This document shows positions 46,501-56,717 of a stretch of DNA of 64,000 nt, in pieces (position 1 is the stretch's first letter; each line of letters opens with the position of its first letter). Origin of the DNA: Rhabdophis nuchalis (taxonomy: Eukaryota > Chordata > Lepidosauria > Squamata > Natricidae); assembly GCA_039707465.1 (NCBI GenBank), contig CM077643.1, positions 199,479,605 through 199,543,604 on the forward strand, written 5' to 3'. The translations under genes were made by a program, and so were the position numbers. The notes below the pieces were generated by a model that worked only from the letters and a program-made list of their open reading frames with translations, searched no databases and had not been told where the DNA came from.

Positions 46501-46634
46501 GGGGAAGGGCTCTCTCTGTGGCGGGCCCGGCCCTCTGGAACGACCTTCCCCCCGATATTAGAACGACCACGGACCTCCGCTCCTTCCGCCTGAAACTAAA
46601 GACACATCTTTTCCGCCTGGCCGGCCTAGGGTAG
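43524..46634 (+). CDS. LINE ORF2-type protein: APE endonuclease plus reverse transcriptase (1036 aa)
   Basis: This single protein would nick target DNA and reverse-transcribe the LINE RNA there (target-primed reverse transcription). Endonuclease domain, about residues 98-315: N106 in FCNARS, E133 in AETWL, D239/N241 in GDFN, D280 in PDLIF, D306/H307 in WSDHSLL. Reverse transcriptase, about residues 575-840: [31 protein letters not shown], motif A with D666 (LLDLSAAFD), motif B GVPQGSVLSPLLFN, motif C Y755-ADD, then LRLNPTKTE and LGVLLD. The C-terminal domain has LDYCNSLY and RSHREGLLRVP. All catalytic residues I can check are present. The start at 43524 is the first ATG in frame; a later ATG (for example residue 39) is possible. 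No zinc-finger/ORF1 protein precedes it. Whether it is expressed is unknown. Confidence 0.95.
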   Translation: MVILGGPREGGGHRQIETEQHERRGRTSSRREETEGSDMRGELRNGPPEGISIQTVVGRGRAEGRQVPSSRLVARGRWLQTVGCHNPRRLGGQGIQSQGLRLMFCNARSVVNKAPLVHDLVSEGEPDLVGIAETWLGHEGGLPLVEMCPPGYCAFHQPRALGRGGGVAVIIKEGLEPRETIVPQTTGCESLCVKWGLGRQLGLLVVYLAPRYVAAALPELLEVIATVAVETPRLVVMGDFNLPSLGESSEAAREFMASMTAMDLTQLIQGPTHEGGHTPDLIFVSGQWKSDLGIGDIVITPLSWSDHSLLRLDLPTATPRRGEAEPELPIWFRPRRLMDPVGFQTALGPLPVPLTRAPMEDLVAAWNTATTGALDRVAPLRPLLRRRAAPAPWFTEELRAMKRRKRCLEGRWRATRSESDRTQVRAHLRTYIVALRVAKRHHCATLIASAENRPAALFRVTRSLLQQRVREAPLQGRAEEFVTFLQDKTAQIRNELAPIRGPVGCHEADLVWEEFDSVASEDMDRLRGRLRATTCLLDPCPSWLVLASWEVTRGWLQEVVNASLSEGSLPASLKEAMVRPLLKKPSLDPALLTNYRPVSNLPFLAKVVESVVAQQFPRHLEEVDYLDPRQSGFRPGHSTETALVALVDDLWRARDGGCSSILVLLDLSAAFDTIDHGILLHRLGGLGVGGTVLRWFSSYLSGRSQFVLAGEQRSTPRPLTCGVPQGSVLSPLLFNAYMKPLGEIIRGFGVEYHLYADDTQLYISTPNHPNDAVAVMCQCLEAVRIWMGSNGLRLNPTKTEWLWFPAARFNQLSPTLAIGGEHLAPVDGARNLGVLLDTRLSMEEQVTAVARRAFYQVRLVRQLRPLLDRDALRTVTHALVTSRLDYCNSLYMGLPLRCTRRLQLVQNAAARAIMGTTRFTHVTPLLRELHWLPVVFRVRFKVLVIIFKALHGSGPSYLRDRILPHTSSRPIRSHREGLLRVPSTRLCQRATPRGRALSVAGPALWNDLPPDIRTTTDLRSFRLKLKTHLFRLAGLG

Positions 46635-46777
46635 TCTCTCTCTCTATGGGTTTTTTAATTGTTTATGTATATTGAGTGGGGATTTTTAGTTAATGGGATT
46701 TTAGCACAGGAGTTTGTTTAATCTGTTTTAAATTGTATGTATTTTTGTATATTTATGGTTTTTATTCTCCCTGTGCA

Positions 46778-46809
46778 CCGCCCCGAGTCCCTGTGGGGAG
46801 AGGGAGCGG
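46778..46809 (+). other. Conserved 3'-terminal hairpin of the LINE
   Basis: CCGC ... GCGG encloses an inner TCCC-TGT-GGGGA stem just before the simple-repeat tail. The equivalent element in copies a, b, c, d and e keeps an outer CCGCCC/GGGCGG-type pairing and an inner TCC/GGA stem while the loop varies. In this LINE group such a 3' hairpin is the expected template-recognition site for the RT; that role is inferred here. Confidence 0.65.
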
Positions 46810-46823
46810 TTAATAAATTCAGC

Positions 46824-46824
<1 letters not shown>

Positions 46825-46855
<31 letters not shown>
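46825..46855 (+). repeat. (TTA)n tail of LINE copy f
   Basis: Ten or so TTA units directly follow the AATAAATTCAGC 3' end of the LINE. Copy d carries the same unit expanded to about 113 bp. Confidence 0.95.
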
Positions 46856-48788
46856 GATGTTTATAAATTACTTTTCTTTTCATGTTGATAATTTTTTTAA
46901 CAATAAAATCACACCAAGATAAAGTCATCCCTGGCCCATCTTATTTCAAACCAGCTATGGAGATAATAAAATGTGTTGAAGACCTTCTGACTTTAAATAT
47001 GACTTTGCTTGATCTCAAAATGCTAAGGAGAGTTGGATTTGGGCATTTAGGTGGGAAACCACAAAAATAGGTACAAGGGTTGAGAACTAAATTGGAAAGA
47101 TGAAGTGAAAAAAACCTTCCCGAGAGAATGCAGTGGAATTTTTTATTTTGCCAATAATTAAAACATATTTAAGAAGTCATCAGGAATAGTACAAGGGTGA
47201 GTTGAGAGCCCCTGATTATCCTGCCAGAGAGCACCTCTTTGTAAACAAGAGACAGATGGTAGAGAATGTTAAGATGAAAAGAGCAGACAAAACCATGTGG
47301 ACTTAAAAAGACATGAGGAATGACAGTTTTTCTCCATGCTGTATGGATGCATAATTTCCTATTTCTTTGCAGGAAAACCATTATCTAATCCTTTGGTGTT
47401 TGCCTGGTAATGCAGATGTGAAAGGGATTTGTAGTCAGGCTTGCTACAGTCCTAACTGTAGATTATTGTAGAACGTTGCTTATCTTACTTTCAGTATATA
47501 TTGTGTTTGTTTTTTAAAATGGAAGGCCTGCCTTGTATACTTGAACGTTTGTAAACCAAGAATCAGATATGTATTTTTTAATACATATTAAAAATACATG
47601 GCACTTAAGAGTGTCATGCTCTCTTAAGAATGAGGACAGGAAATGAAGATAAGAAAGTTAGCAAAATCCAGTGGGAGAAATTTGCACATGTTTCTTCTTT
47701 GTGGTATATTCTATCCTATCTGAATAGTAGATATCTGAAAGTAGAGATATTGAGCCAATATAATACAAAACTCCATATTATAGGTAGGAGATATACGTAC
47801 ATCCAAATTATATGTGAGTAAATTTCATATTGATTACAATGATCCTATGTTTTGGAGGGGATTGTGGAAAGCATGGGTTGGAGGGAGGCTTCATACTTAT
47901 ACCATAGTTATATGAACTATGTTGTGGTATTAAACATATTAGTATTATTTATATAATTTTTTCACAGATGTAAATAGCATCACTGAGAGTTATTGCTGAT
48001 CCTGTCTGCAATGTGGTCTATAGTTGCTATGAACTATTTTATATTTTTATGACTTCTTGAGATTCTAATCTTGAATTTCACACAGCAAAGCTTCTTGCAA
48101 CCAAATCTTGATAATGTACTCCTACTCCCCTGATAAACTACATCTTAAACACAGACCAACCTTATAAAACTTCATGTAAATAGGACTCCTGCTAATCTGA
48201 ATATCTTACATCTGCTTCTCCAGATGTTTCAGATGCTTTCATATCTCTCTAGAGAGTGTGGGAGAGAGCAAGAGATTGATTATTGGATAAATGACTCCCA
48301 GCATTAAAAACAAAATCAAACAGTAACTTTTCTAGGTTCTAAAAATTATTCCCCAAGAGGCTAACACCTCCTTGGTCTCAGTGTTAGATGACAAAAATGG
48401 AGCTAAGCAAGCTTTATCAAACAGAAAACATTTTGGAAGGATGTGAGAAATCATGCACTCCCTGGAGATGACAGACTACCCCATTTATGCCAAGAAGATT
48501 AAGGCAAGTGTTCTTGCTCTGTGCCTATCTATAGAAGTTGGACTTTTACCAAACAAGAAGTGAATAATGAAATGTTCACTTAAGAAAAACATGGTTGCAT
48601 TCAGAATTATACCAACAGACAGGAGAGTCATTATTTCTATATTGAAACATACCAATGGCTATATGTGGTATGTTGTATTTATATTATGTTTATTTTCTGT
48701 TTGGAAAAACAAGAATAGATGTTCTATTTTTAATACGTAAGAAATAAAGCAAATCAACTTGCTGTGAGAAATTCCTTTTGTGGGGTAT
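46856..48788. other. Unannotated AT-rich DNA
   Basis: No gene or repeat recognised; short frames only. Confidence 0.5.
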
Positions 48789-48789
48789 A

Positions 48790-48831
48790 CCTCCCTCCCT
48801 CCCTCCCTCCCTCCCTCCCTCCCTCCCTCCC
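48790..48831. repeat. (CTCC)n microsatellite
   Basis: Uninterrupted CTCC tetranucleotide array. Confidence 0.97.
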
Positions 48832-49275
48832 AGAACTGACTGGAGCAATGTAACTCAACATGCATAAAAGCAGTACTTATTTTGGTTTCATGATGTAATT
48901 GCAGATTTCAGAATTCTTCATCAGGATAGTTGAGATGAATGGATAAGAGGGTGAGAGATGTAGATTAAATATGTCTTAACTAGTCCATCTGTTTGGGTGG
49001 AGAGTCTTCAGGCATGCAAACTGGAGATAATAGAGTGGTATTAATTTGTGATACCCATTCTCAAAAGAAGGAGAAGGAAGATATTTGTCAATTCTTCATT
49101 TGGAGAGGAGAGGGGACTGTCAATTCCAGATATGAGTGTTAAAGTAAGAAACAAAGGTCCTTTGGCAGGGATCCAACAGAAGAGGAGTCAGATATATAAT
49201 CTGACATGTATGTCAACAAAGTTGAATATAGTTCAAGCTTGCAATAGTGGCAAATATATGTGGCTCAGGGGTAGG

Positions 49276-49558
49276 ATGATGGTGAAGGTTTATTTTCCAA
49301 GCTTGTTTGTTGGTTTCTGAACATTTTGTTACTAGGCTACATAATATTCCCACCAGAATTTAGGGAATATCATTATCAGTGTTCTTCTATTTATAATAAA
49401 TGAGATAGCTATCACAAAAACCATCACAAGATCTACTGACGACACAAAGCCCTTATAAACAGAAGAACACTGGCATCTCTTAAACTCCACTGAAGATGTT
49501 GGTAACAAAATATTCAGAAACCAGCCCACAAGATTGGAGAATGAACCTTCACCATCAT
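49276..49558. repeat. Fold-back repeat, two nested pairs of inverted arms
   Basis: The outer arms, 49276-49333 and 49501-49558, are reverse complements with 8 mismatches in 58 bp. An inner pair, 49378-49396 and 49453-49471, matches at 18 of 19 positions. The ends read ATGATGGTGAAGG and CCTTCACCATCAT. It could be a palindromic non-autonomous transposon or the inverted repeat of a Penelope/DIRS-like element. I recognise no protein. Confidence 0.75.
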
Positions 49559-49990
49559 ATTTCAAGCTCTCATATGAACAGAAATCAGTTGAACCTTGGC
49601 TGCTGTATAGTCCCCAAGCTTAGTGATTAGGTCTCTGAAAATATGTCACTCACTAGGAAAACAATTTTATTTGTGATCTTAGGAGCATTTAAGTAACTTA
49701 CAGAAAATGATTTCTCTTAAAAAAGGAATGAGAAATTTTCACAATTTCTTGGGCAAGAACCAGATAAAAACTCAAACTGAGACAATGCCAAAAGGCTGGT
49801 TTTGGACCAGATAGGCACAGGTTTCTGCTACTAACAGCAATAAAAGGAATAAAAATGCAACAATGGTGTGGCATCATGAGACAAGACCCATCCCTTTACT
49901 TGTGTCTCAAAGTTGATTTCACCCAAGGCATCTATTGCTATTGCTTTCTTTTCCCATGGTTATTCCACTTTTATTTGCAGGTCTTTATAT
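49559..49990. other. Unannotated DNA
   Basis: Nothing recognised between the fold-back and the R4-like LINE remnant. Confidence 0.5.
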
Positions 49991-50610
49991 TTTGTAATTC
50001 TCTCTAGCTTTTTTCCTCTTCTCTTCTACTATCTTTAGATACTTAACATCTACTTACAAGACTTTTTTGTCTTTCTTATTAACAGGTATTAAGTCAGAGG
50101 TGTTACATGGCAGGTGCTTGTCTGTTTGAACTGTAAAGTCTTAGATCACTTTAGCATCTTTGTTTTCTATTGCTTTGTTTGTTTTGTGGATCCACCTGTA
50201 TTTGCTTGCAGGTAAGTGGTATTTCTTGCAGATATTCCAGTGCATTATTGCTGCTTTGTCAAGGCATTGTTCGTAGTCAATTTGTCAGTCTTTTTGCAGG
50301 AGCTAATTAGGTGGTCCACTATTTCAACTTCTTTGCAGAACTGGCATTTCCTATTTGTTGCTGTCTTATCATTTCTGGCTTCATATGCATTTATTTTTAA
50401 GATTAATCTTCAGTGGCCAGAATTAGCCCCTCTGCCTCTTTCTTCAATGTTCCTGCTCTTAGCCATCATCAGGTCTTGTGGTTATTTGCTTTGTCTGCTT
50501 AGTATTTTTTAATTCAATGTCTAGTCATCGTTTCTTTTCCTTTTTTTTCATTTGGTCTTTCTTGTAGGCCAGTTGGTGTCTCCAAATCTCAGTAAGTCTT
50601 TGTGGTATAC
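49991..50610 (-). pseudogene. R4/Dong-type LINE C-terminal remnant (restriction-like endonuclease)
   Basis: The minus strand encodes a CCHC motif with spacing C-x2-C-x7-H-x4-C (codons within 50346-50296: CQFCKEVEIVDHLISSC). After a frameshift near 50240 it continues MHWNICKKYHLPASKYRWIH, then DFTVQTDKHLP and SDLIPVNKKDKK. This order is the C-terminus of site-specific-type LINEs with a PD-(D/E)xK endonuclease (R2/R4/Dong group). An in-frame TAA at 50141-50143 and the frameshift make it a dead fragment. No RT domain is visible; boundaries are approximate. Confidence 0.75.
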
Positions 50611-51247
50611 TAACATCTTCTTAACCCTCCCTCATATATTCATCCAATGTCCTTTCCCCCCCTTCAACTATTGGTCTACTTGCAACATTTTACATTCATT
50701 TATTTTCATTGGTAAGTAGAGTCTGTCAATATCGCTATGTGGTATAAAGGGCATGATTCATTGTCATAGTTTTTCTGGTCTTCCTATCCAGGACTTCTAC
50801 TTAGATTCCTGAGGAAAATTGGCCTGTCTAAAGTAGCTCAGCATAACTTTTGGGACATAATATTTTGTACCATGTATGAAACATAATATGCAGTATGTTC
50901 TGCTTTATGTATAATCCTATATATTGTTCTCATCCTGCTATAAACCCTTAAAATGCTCTTTCCAAAGTTCTCTTGGTTAAATTTTATCCTGAATCATTTC
51001 ATCACCTAGATTTTTATGTATCTGGTTCCCTTCAACCATTTTTTAAGATTTCTATCAAAATTACTCTCCCTTTCCATCTCATTAAATCTCAACAATTTAT
51101 TGGGTTTTTTAACTATATTCTTTGCAATCATCTTTTCCTCTCTACACAAAACATTATAAAAGTGTTTTTTCCCCCTCTCATCCTGATTTTTAAGTTACCA
51201 TTCTTAAATGGTAATGGTAACTGTTATATGATTTCTTTTCTCATTGG

Positions 51248-51422
51248 TAACAATAGCAATAGCACTTAGACTTACATACCACTCCACAGTTGCTTTAGAA
51301 TACTTCCTGAGTGGTTTATACAACATCAGTGTATTGCCACCAACAATCTAGGTCCTCATTTTTACTGACCTTGGAAGGATGAAAGGCTGAGTCAATAGCA
51401 TGCAACTTTCACTGACTTTCAA
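51248..51422 (-). mobile_element. tRNA-derived SINE with GCTATT-type tail (copy 3), head missing
   Basis: The minus strand ends GTATGTAAGTCTAAGTGCTA followed by GCTATT units (51248-51265), and the body has AAAATGAGGACCTAGATTG. The tRNA-like head seen in the copies at 4921 and 16664 is absent or too diverged. Confidence 0.75.
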
Positions 51423-52514
51423 GGTTTAAATGTATCTCCTGTCCATCCATGAATCATTGCAATCTCTGTTTTATGGAAGTTTTCCATAAGAGGTTTCTTT
51501 TAGCCCAATGCTACTGGTCTTCTAGAAGTTTGTTTGTTCATTCCTGTCAGAAGCATCACATTTAAATAAGGGATGCTATACGACATGAAAATTTAAAATA
51601 TAAAATACAAGATTAAAATATATACAAATTAAACAGATCTGCCCCAGAAACTAGCAATATTAATTGCATTCTGTCACACTGCCATGTGGTCCACAAGTGT
51701 ACAGGCAAGTGTACATATGTGTTGTTGTCTGCATGTCACCATAACTGCAAAGAGCAGAAGCCACCAGATAGCCCCATATGTTCAGTGTCTCTCAATCTTG
51801 TTGTACCCGTGGGTGGAAATAAGTTAATAAGAGGAAACTGTTTTAGAGAGCAATTAATTAATTAATTAATTTACATAGCACAATGAAAGTGTTAATGACT
51901 GATGGAATGGTGTTTTAATTCAAAGTAATGATTACATTTCTTACATCATTTAACATTATTTTATTACATTATAACATTATTTTGGTTTATATTGCTATAT
52001 TGCTAATGTTTCTGTTTCTATAAATCCCTAAAAATCATGAGATAGTAGCAGTTTAAAAATCTGATCATTAAAAAGGGGGGGGGGGGGAACCAAAAAGATG
52101 AATTTTTACAAAACTCTAACTGAAGATTTATTTAAAAGTTAGAAGAGGTTCACTATCAATGGACCACAAACTCAAAGATAATTTTGATAACATAAATTCA
52201 TGCTATAAAAATTGTTCTCAAAAATTTTCTGTTTTATCAGCCATGGGGCCATGGAGATAGGCAGTTATCTCACAGGACAAAAAGGTAGATTCTTACAGCA
52301 TCACTCAGTGCTTCTGTGTAATGCTAATGTGATTGGAGCTCTCAATGATTAGCATCCTTTATCTTGCATTAGAAAAATTGTATATAATATCAAGAATCAT
52401 TACACTGCTATAAGATAAGAGTGATGGTTTCTCTGTTTCTCCTTCAATCTCGTCTGGACTTTCCCCCCTCCAGATCTAAATGAAAGCTCATGTTTGCAGG
52501 GAACTTAGTTTGGT
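51423..52514. other. Unannotated DNA with G13 homopolymer
   Basis: A run of 13 G residues at 52075-52087 and an (ATTA)n patch at about 51849-51872. No gene recognised. Confidence 0.5.
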
Positions 52515-52840
52515 AAAGGGACATGGTGGCTCAGTGGCTAAGATGCTGAGCTTGTTGATCAGAAGGTCAGCAGTTCGAATCCCTAGCGCAGTGTAATGGA
52601 GTGAGCCAACCAAGCTGTTCGAAAGCACATAAAAATGCAAGTAGAAAAATAGGGACCACCTTTGTTAGGAAGATAACAGCACTCTGTGTGCCTTCAACAT
52701 TTAGTCATGCCAGCCACAAGGCCCTGAAGACGTCTTCAGACAGCGCTGGCTCTTCGGCTTTGAAACAGAACTGAGCACTTCCCCCTAGAACTGGAAATGA
52801 CTAGCACGCATGGGAGGAGGAACATTTACCTTTACCTTTC
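52515..52840 (+). mobile_element. Sauria SINE, essentially full length
   Basis: The tRNA-derived head with A box (TGGCTCAGTGGCTAAGATG) and B box (GCAGTTCGAATCCC) leads into the core (GAAAGCACATAAAAATGCAA, GTAGAAAAATAGGGACCACC). The CGCTGGCTCTTCGGCTTTGA block and the terminal AACATTTACCTTTACCTTT tail follow. The tail is the BovB-like end that lets BovB reverse transcriptase mobilise it. Both pol III boxes are intact, so this is the best SINE copy in the window. Confidence 0.93.
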
Positions 52841-53898
52841 ATTTGGTAAAGGATGGAACCCAATCAAGCATTTCTTCTTTGCAGACATTAATTGGATCAT
52901 GTCATGCACCAAGATTCATATAACTAAAGAAGATGTTTTCTAATAGGATGACCCAGACCCAGCACTGCAAAGATTCAGAGTCCTAGCAAAGGTAAGATCT
53001 AAATTCTAGGGACTAGGTGTATTATTTTGCAGTGGTTACAGCCATACCTATCTGAATGGTCCTACAAGATGCTTCTCAGGGACAAAACTACACTTTGTAC
53101 TCCTTAACACCCACAAGATATCACTTAAATAATTACAAGATGCAAAGGATGTAATAGTGGGCTGCTTGTAGTCTCATAAAAGGTGACTTGTTCAAGACAA
53201 GGTGAACTTCTGAAGATTGAACTCAGAAGTAATCTTAGCTTTTAAAATTCTGATACATATTTTATTCAAAAAACATTAATTATTTGGGAATAGGCAGCAG
53301 CATGCAGTTTCCAGATGGATTCTTCAGTCAGCCTGAAGGGTTCATTCATCGCCTTTTCCTCAGAAATAGGATTCTGATGTATGGTTTTGTGCCTCAACCT
53401 TTTGAAAGCTTAAGCATCCACGTCAAACTAAAGCATATCTTAATAACACAATCAGCCTGCAGGGAGATGTCTACATTTTGCAAATAAATAGCTAATAAAC
53501 ATTCATTTGAATGTTGAGAATGTTTGGAAACTGTCTTGGCTGGCACGTTAACTGAATAATGTTACCAGATTAGTCTCTGCACCAGATCTAAATCAAGAAA
53601 TTGTTCACCTGAGGCACAATAGCCACAGAATCCATGACTTCTCTGACCCTTCAAACCCAAGCAAAGATGCAAATAATCCAGAAACAGCTACTTAATATAT
53701 AGCTATTAAGCCCTTAAGCATTTTTTCACTATGATCAGGTAGTAAAAATATAGTAGTGATAAAGTTAAGCAGCAATTTTCTGTCTTTTCATGGCATCTAA
53801 CATCAGCTGCCTTGGACAGATGTTTTGCTCTGCTGAGCAGGTTTTTAGAAGTCTTCTTTTCCTTAACATCTTTGGCTATTTACAGGGGTTTTTTTGTG
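52841..53898. other. Unannotated DNA
   Basis: No gene or repeat recognised. Confidence 0.5.
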
Positions 53899-54045
53899 AG
53901 AATAATAGAATCATAGGACTGGAAGGGATCTTGAAGGTCTTCTAGTCCAACCTCCTGCCCAAAGCAGGAAACCTTATTGTACCCCAGATAAATGGCTGTC
54001 CAATCTTTTCTTGAAGGCCTCCAGTGATGGAACACCCATCTGTGA
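53899..54045 (-). mobile_element. CR1 LINE 3' fragment
   Basis: The plus strand gives the reverse complement of the CR1 3' end: AATAGAATCATAGGACTGG, GATCTTGAAGGTCTTCTAG, AATGGCTGTCCAATC, CTTGAAGGCCTCCAGTGATG. It includes the terminal ATAGAATCATAG repeat, so the 3' end is complete. There is no coding sequence. Confidence 0.88.
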
Positions 54046-56596
54046 AGAATTGATTTCAAACATCTCTTCTTCTTTTCTTCCTTCTTCTCTTCCTCCTTTT
54101 TCTTCTGTTAACTTTAATGTAGTGATTACTATTTTGCCTTCTGTTACCCAACCTCCTCCTTCTCTGTAGCTGTTAAGCCTGGCCACATTTTCCTCATCAG
54201 AAAAAAGGCAAGTGGGAGGATTTCCTTTCCTTAATATTTCATTGATATGTGGAAATAATAAATAGGAAAAACAAAACAACAAGCAACAAATAGGAGAAAT
54301 TTTGGCACAAACTCTGCCCAACAGTGTCAATAAAAACTCAGTTTCATATTAACACCACACACAAAGAGACATACATGTAAATATAATAGCAATTTGCCTT
54401 TACAAATGCTTTGCCACTATGTACAGTGCTAGGCACTTATGTAATTAATAATGTTCCGATTATAATAATGTTCCAAATGTTCACAAGTGATTAAGAGACA
54501 AGCTAGACATGATGACAAAGCTGCATCTGTTGTTAACATATTCCAGACAGACTTCCATTATTGGATGATCATCACATTTCTTGAAATTGCAATTCCCAGG
54601 ATTCTCACCTAAAATTCCTATAACAGTTAGAAACTTAAGGAAATGTAGTCACCAAAAATCTGGAAGATGAAGGTTTAGGGAAGGCTAAAGAGGAGTACAA
54701 AAGCAAGAAAACTAGTGGAAAGTTGTAACAATTTTAATGAGGTACCCAACTCTTATAGTGCTGACCCACAAGAATGGGGAAAGTACTGCCGTTACTGAGC
54801 TTTATTGGGCAACCTCTGTCACCTCACCCTTATGGATTATGCACAATCCTTATTCACCGTGCAGTTCTCCTTGTGTATCTGATCCAAAGGAGTGAATAAG
54901 AGAGGCAGAGAAGCTACTGTGTACAGGAGACCCAATCATTTCACTTTTGCAGATCAGGCACTGCAGGTGATCTTTGTGATGGGCACAAGATGAAAGGTGA
55001 GTCACTCTGCAGAGGGCTGAAGAGTTGACAACTGGTGTGGAAGAAATAGATAGGCTGCTCAGTAGGAAGAGGCAAGGAACCTGTGCTACTCCCGTTATCC
55101 AACCTGCTGAAAAATGAGCTACCCTGGTCACACCCTCACCTCTTCATCACTATGGTCATTGCAAAACATTATACAGTGCATGTAAAGCAAAGCCAGGTTA
55201 CTTCCAGGACTACCTGCTTATACCAGCCTGTATTGTTAGATCTAACTATAATGGACAGTTGGTATAATCTTGAGGAGCAGGAGATTTGCCACAACCAAGG
55301 CAACAGTCAGGTAAATGAAATTTAAGTCTGAAGCAGAAATATAATTTGAGAATGGTCTCATACATGACCTTCTCTTCATTTTCATGGGAATAAGGGAGCA
55401 AGATTGTGGTATGCAAAAAGTTGGAAAAGCAATAAAATCGATCAGTTTACCCAAAGTGTGTGTGTGTGATAAAGGAATAAAGGGACTTCAGTCATGGGAA
55501 TGTGAGGAAGCTCTGTCATGAGGATATGGCCTTAAACAATGATTAGTAAGGCATCTTTGATCCAAAATTAAATTATATGCCTTAGGTTGAATCAAGGAAA
55601 TTGGGCAGGGAGGGAGACTGTTTTTTAGATTTGTAAAGTAATAGACATTACAGTCTAAAAGTATATTGCCTACCCTGTAACATCATAGGTACAGAATGTA
55701 CAATTCCTTAAGAATCTCACTGCAAAAGAGGATTCTGGAAAAAGGAAATTGCTTCAGAGACTTAGCAATCCTAAAAGAACTATGAGTGCCAAGAAACAGT
55801 TGTTGGCACTGAATTTCCCATTTGGGAAAAAAACAAAACAAAACAAAATCAGTCGATTGTCTGAAGTCAACATTTACATTCTCATTGAAAACCACCCCAG
55901 CCGTATAACCAATGATGCATTCAGAACAGTCTTCAATAGACCTCCAGTAAAATGCTTCTTAAAATTGCAGTGCATATCTCACCAGTAACCATAGTGTTTC
56001 GATAATATAGATAACTGCTGCAATGAGTCTTAGAAGTAGCAATTGAAAAGATGGTGGAGGATTTTTGTTGTTGTTTCACTCCATTATCCTGTGTTTAACT
56101 GTTTAAATAACTAGTTTCTCTGTGACTGCATAGATGGCTGAGGATGTTAGGAAGTTATTTTGTAGTGTATTATTTTGGGGGACTCACAAGTGGGTTGACA
56201 AATGCTGTAGGATAGTACTTTGATTTTTTTTTTAGATATTCTTTTTAGAGTTTAAAAACAGCCAGAGAAAAGGGGAGATAAGCGAAGAAAGATCACACAC
56301 AAAAGCAAACAGAATCACCAGCTTTAGCAGTTGCCACATGGCAAGCAAAATGGAGCACAAGAAAATAAACTAAAATCATAACAAATTAAAATAATCCTGA
56401 GAAGAACTGCTTGTTTCTCTCAGAAGTGATACATTTACAATTTTCCAACCTGCAACCCCTCTCAGGTTTCTCTGGATTTGATTCTGGTAAACTGAACTAT
56501 TTCCTACAAAATCAGAAAACAACCAGGCTAGTGCTGATCCCAATTTTGGAATTAATGTACTCAGGAGGCCCCCAATCAGGACATCATGGAAGCGAG
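54046..56596. other. Unannotated DNA
   Basis: No gene or repeat recognised. A short (TG)n tract lies near 55456-55469. Confidence 0.5.
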
Positions 56597-56604
56597 AGTG
56601 AAAG

Positions 56605-56709
56605 CAGGGCTGTCCAATTTTAATTTTAAGATCTGTGGACTTTAACCCCCAGAATTCCCCAGCCAGCCAAGTTCATAAATCTTAAAATTGCCAAGGTTGC
56701 ACAGCCTTG
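56605..56709. mobile_element. Tiny hAT MITE (family E)
   Basis: The 105-bp element has termini CAGGGCTGTCCAA and TTGCACAGCCTTG. It is internally palindromic (AATTTTAAGATCTGTGGA facing AAATCTTAAAATT). The flanks AGTGAAAG (56597-56604) and AGCTAAAG (56710-56717) match at six of eight positions. The central ACTTTAACCCCCAGAATTCC block also occurs inside the hAT element at 63102-63565. Confidence 0.78.
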
Positions 56710-56717
56710 AGCTAAAG

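Larger units (their letters stand above)
43400..46855 (+). mobile_element. Full-length L3-type (CR1/L2 group) LINE, plus copy f, intact frame
   Basis: About 3.45 kb: a short 5' UTR with tandem hairpins (43408-43458), a single 1036-codon frame, a 3' UTR of about 190 bp with the terminal hairpin at 46778-46809, and a (TTA)n tail (46825-46855). No ORF1 is present; the first coding sequence is the endonuclease-RT protein. The intact frame and very close match to copy d suggest recent activity of this subgroup. No clear target duplication could be identified. Confidence 0.93.
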
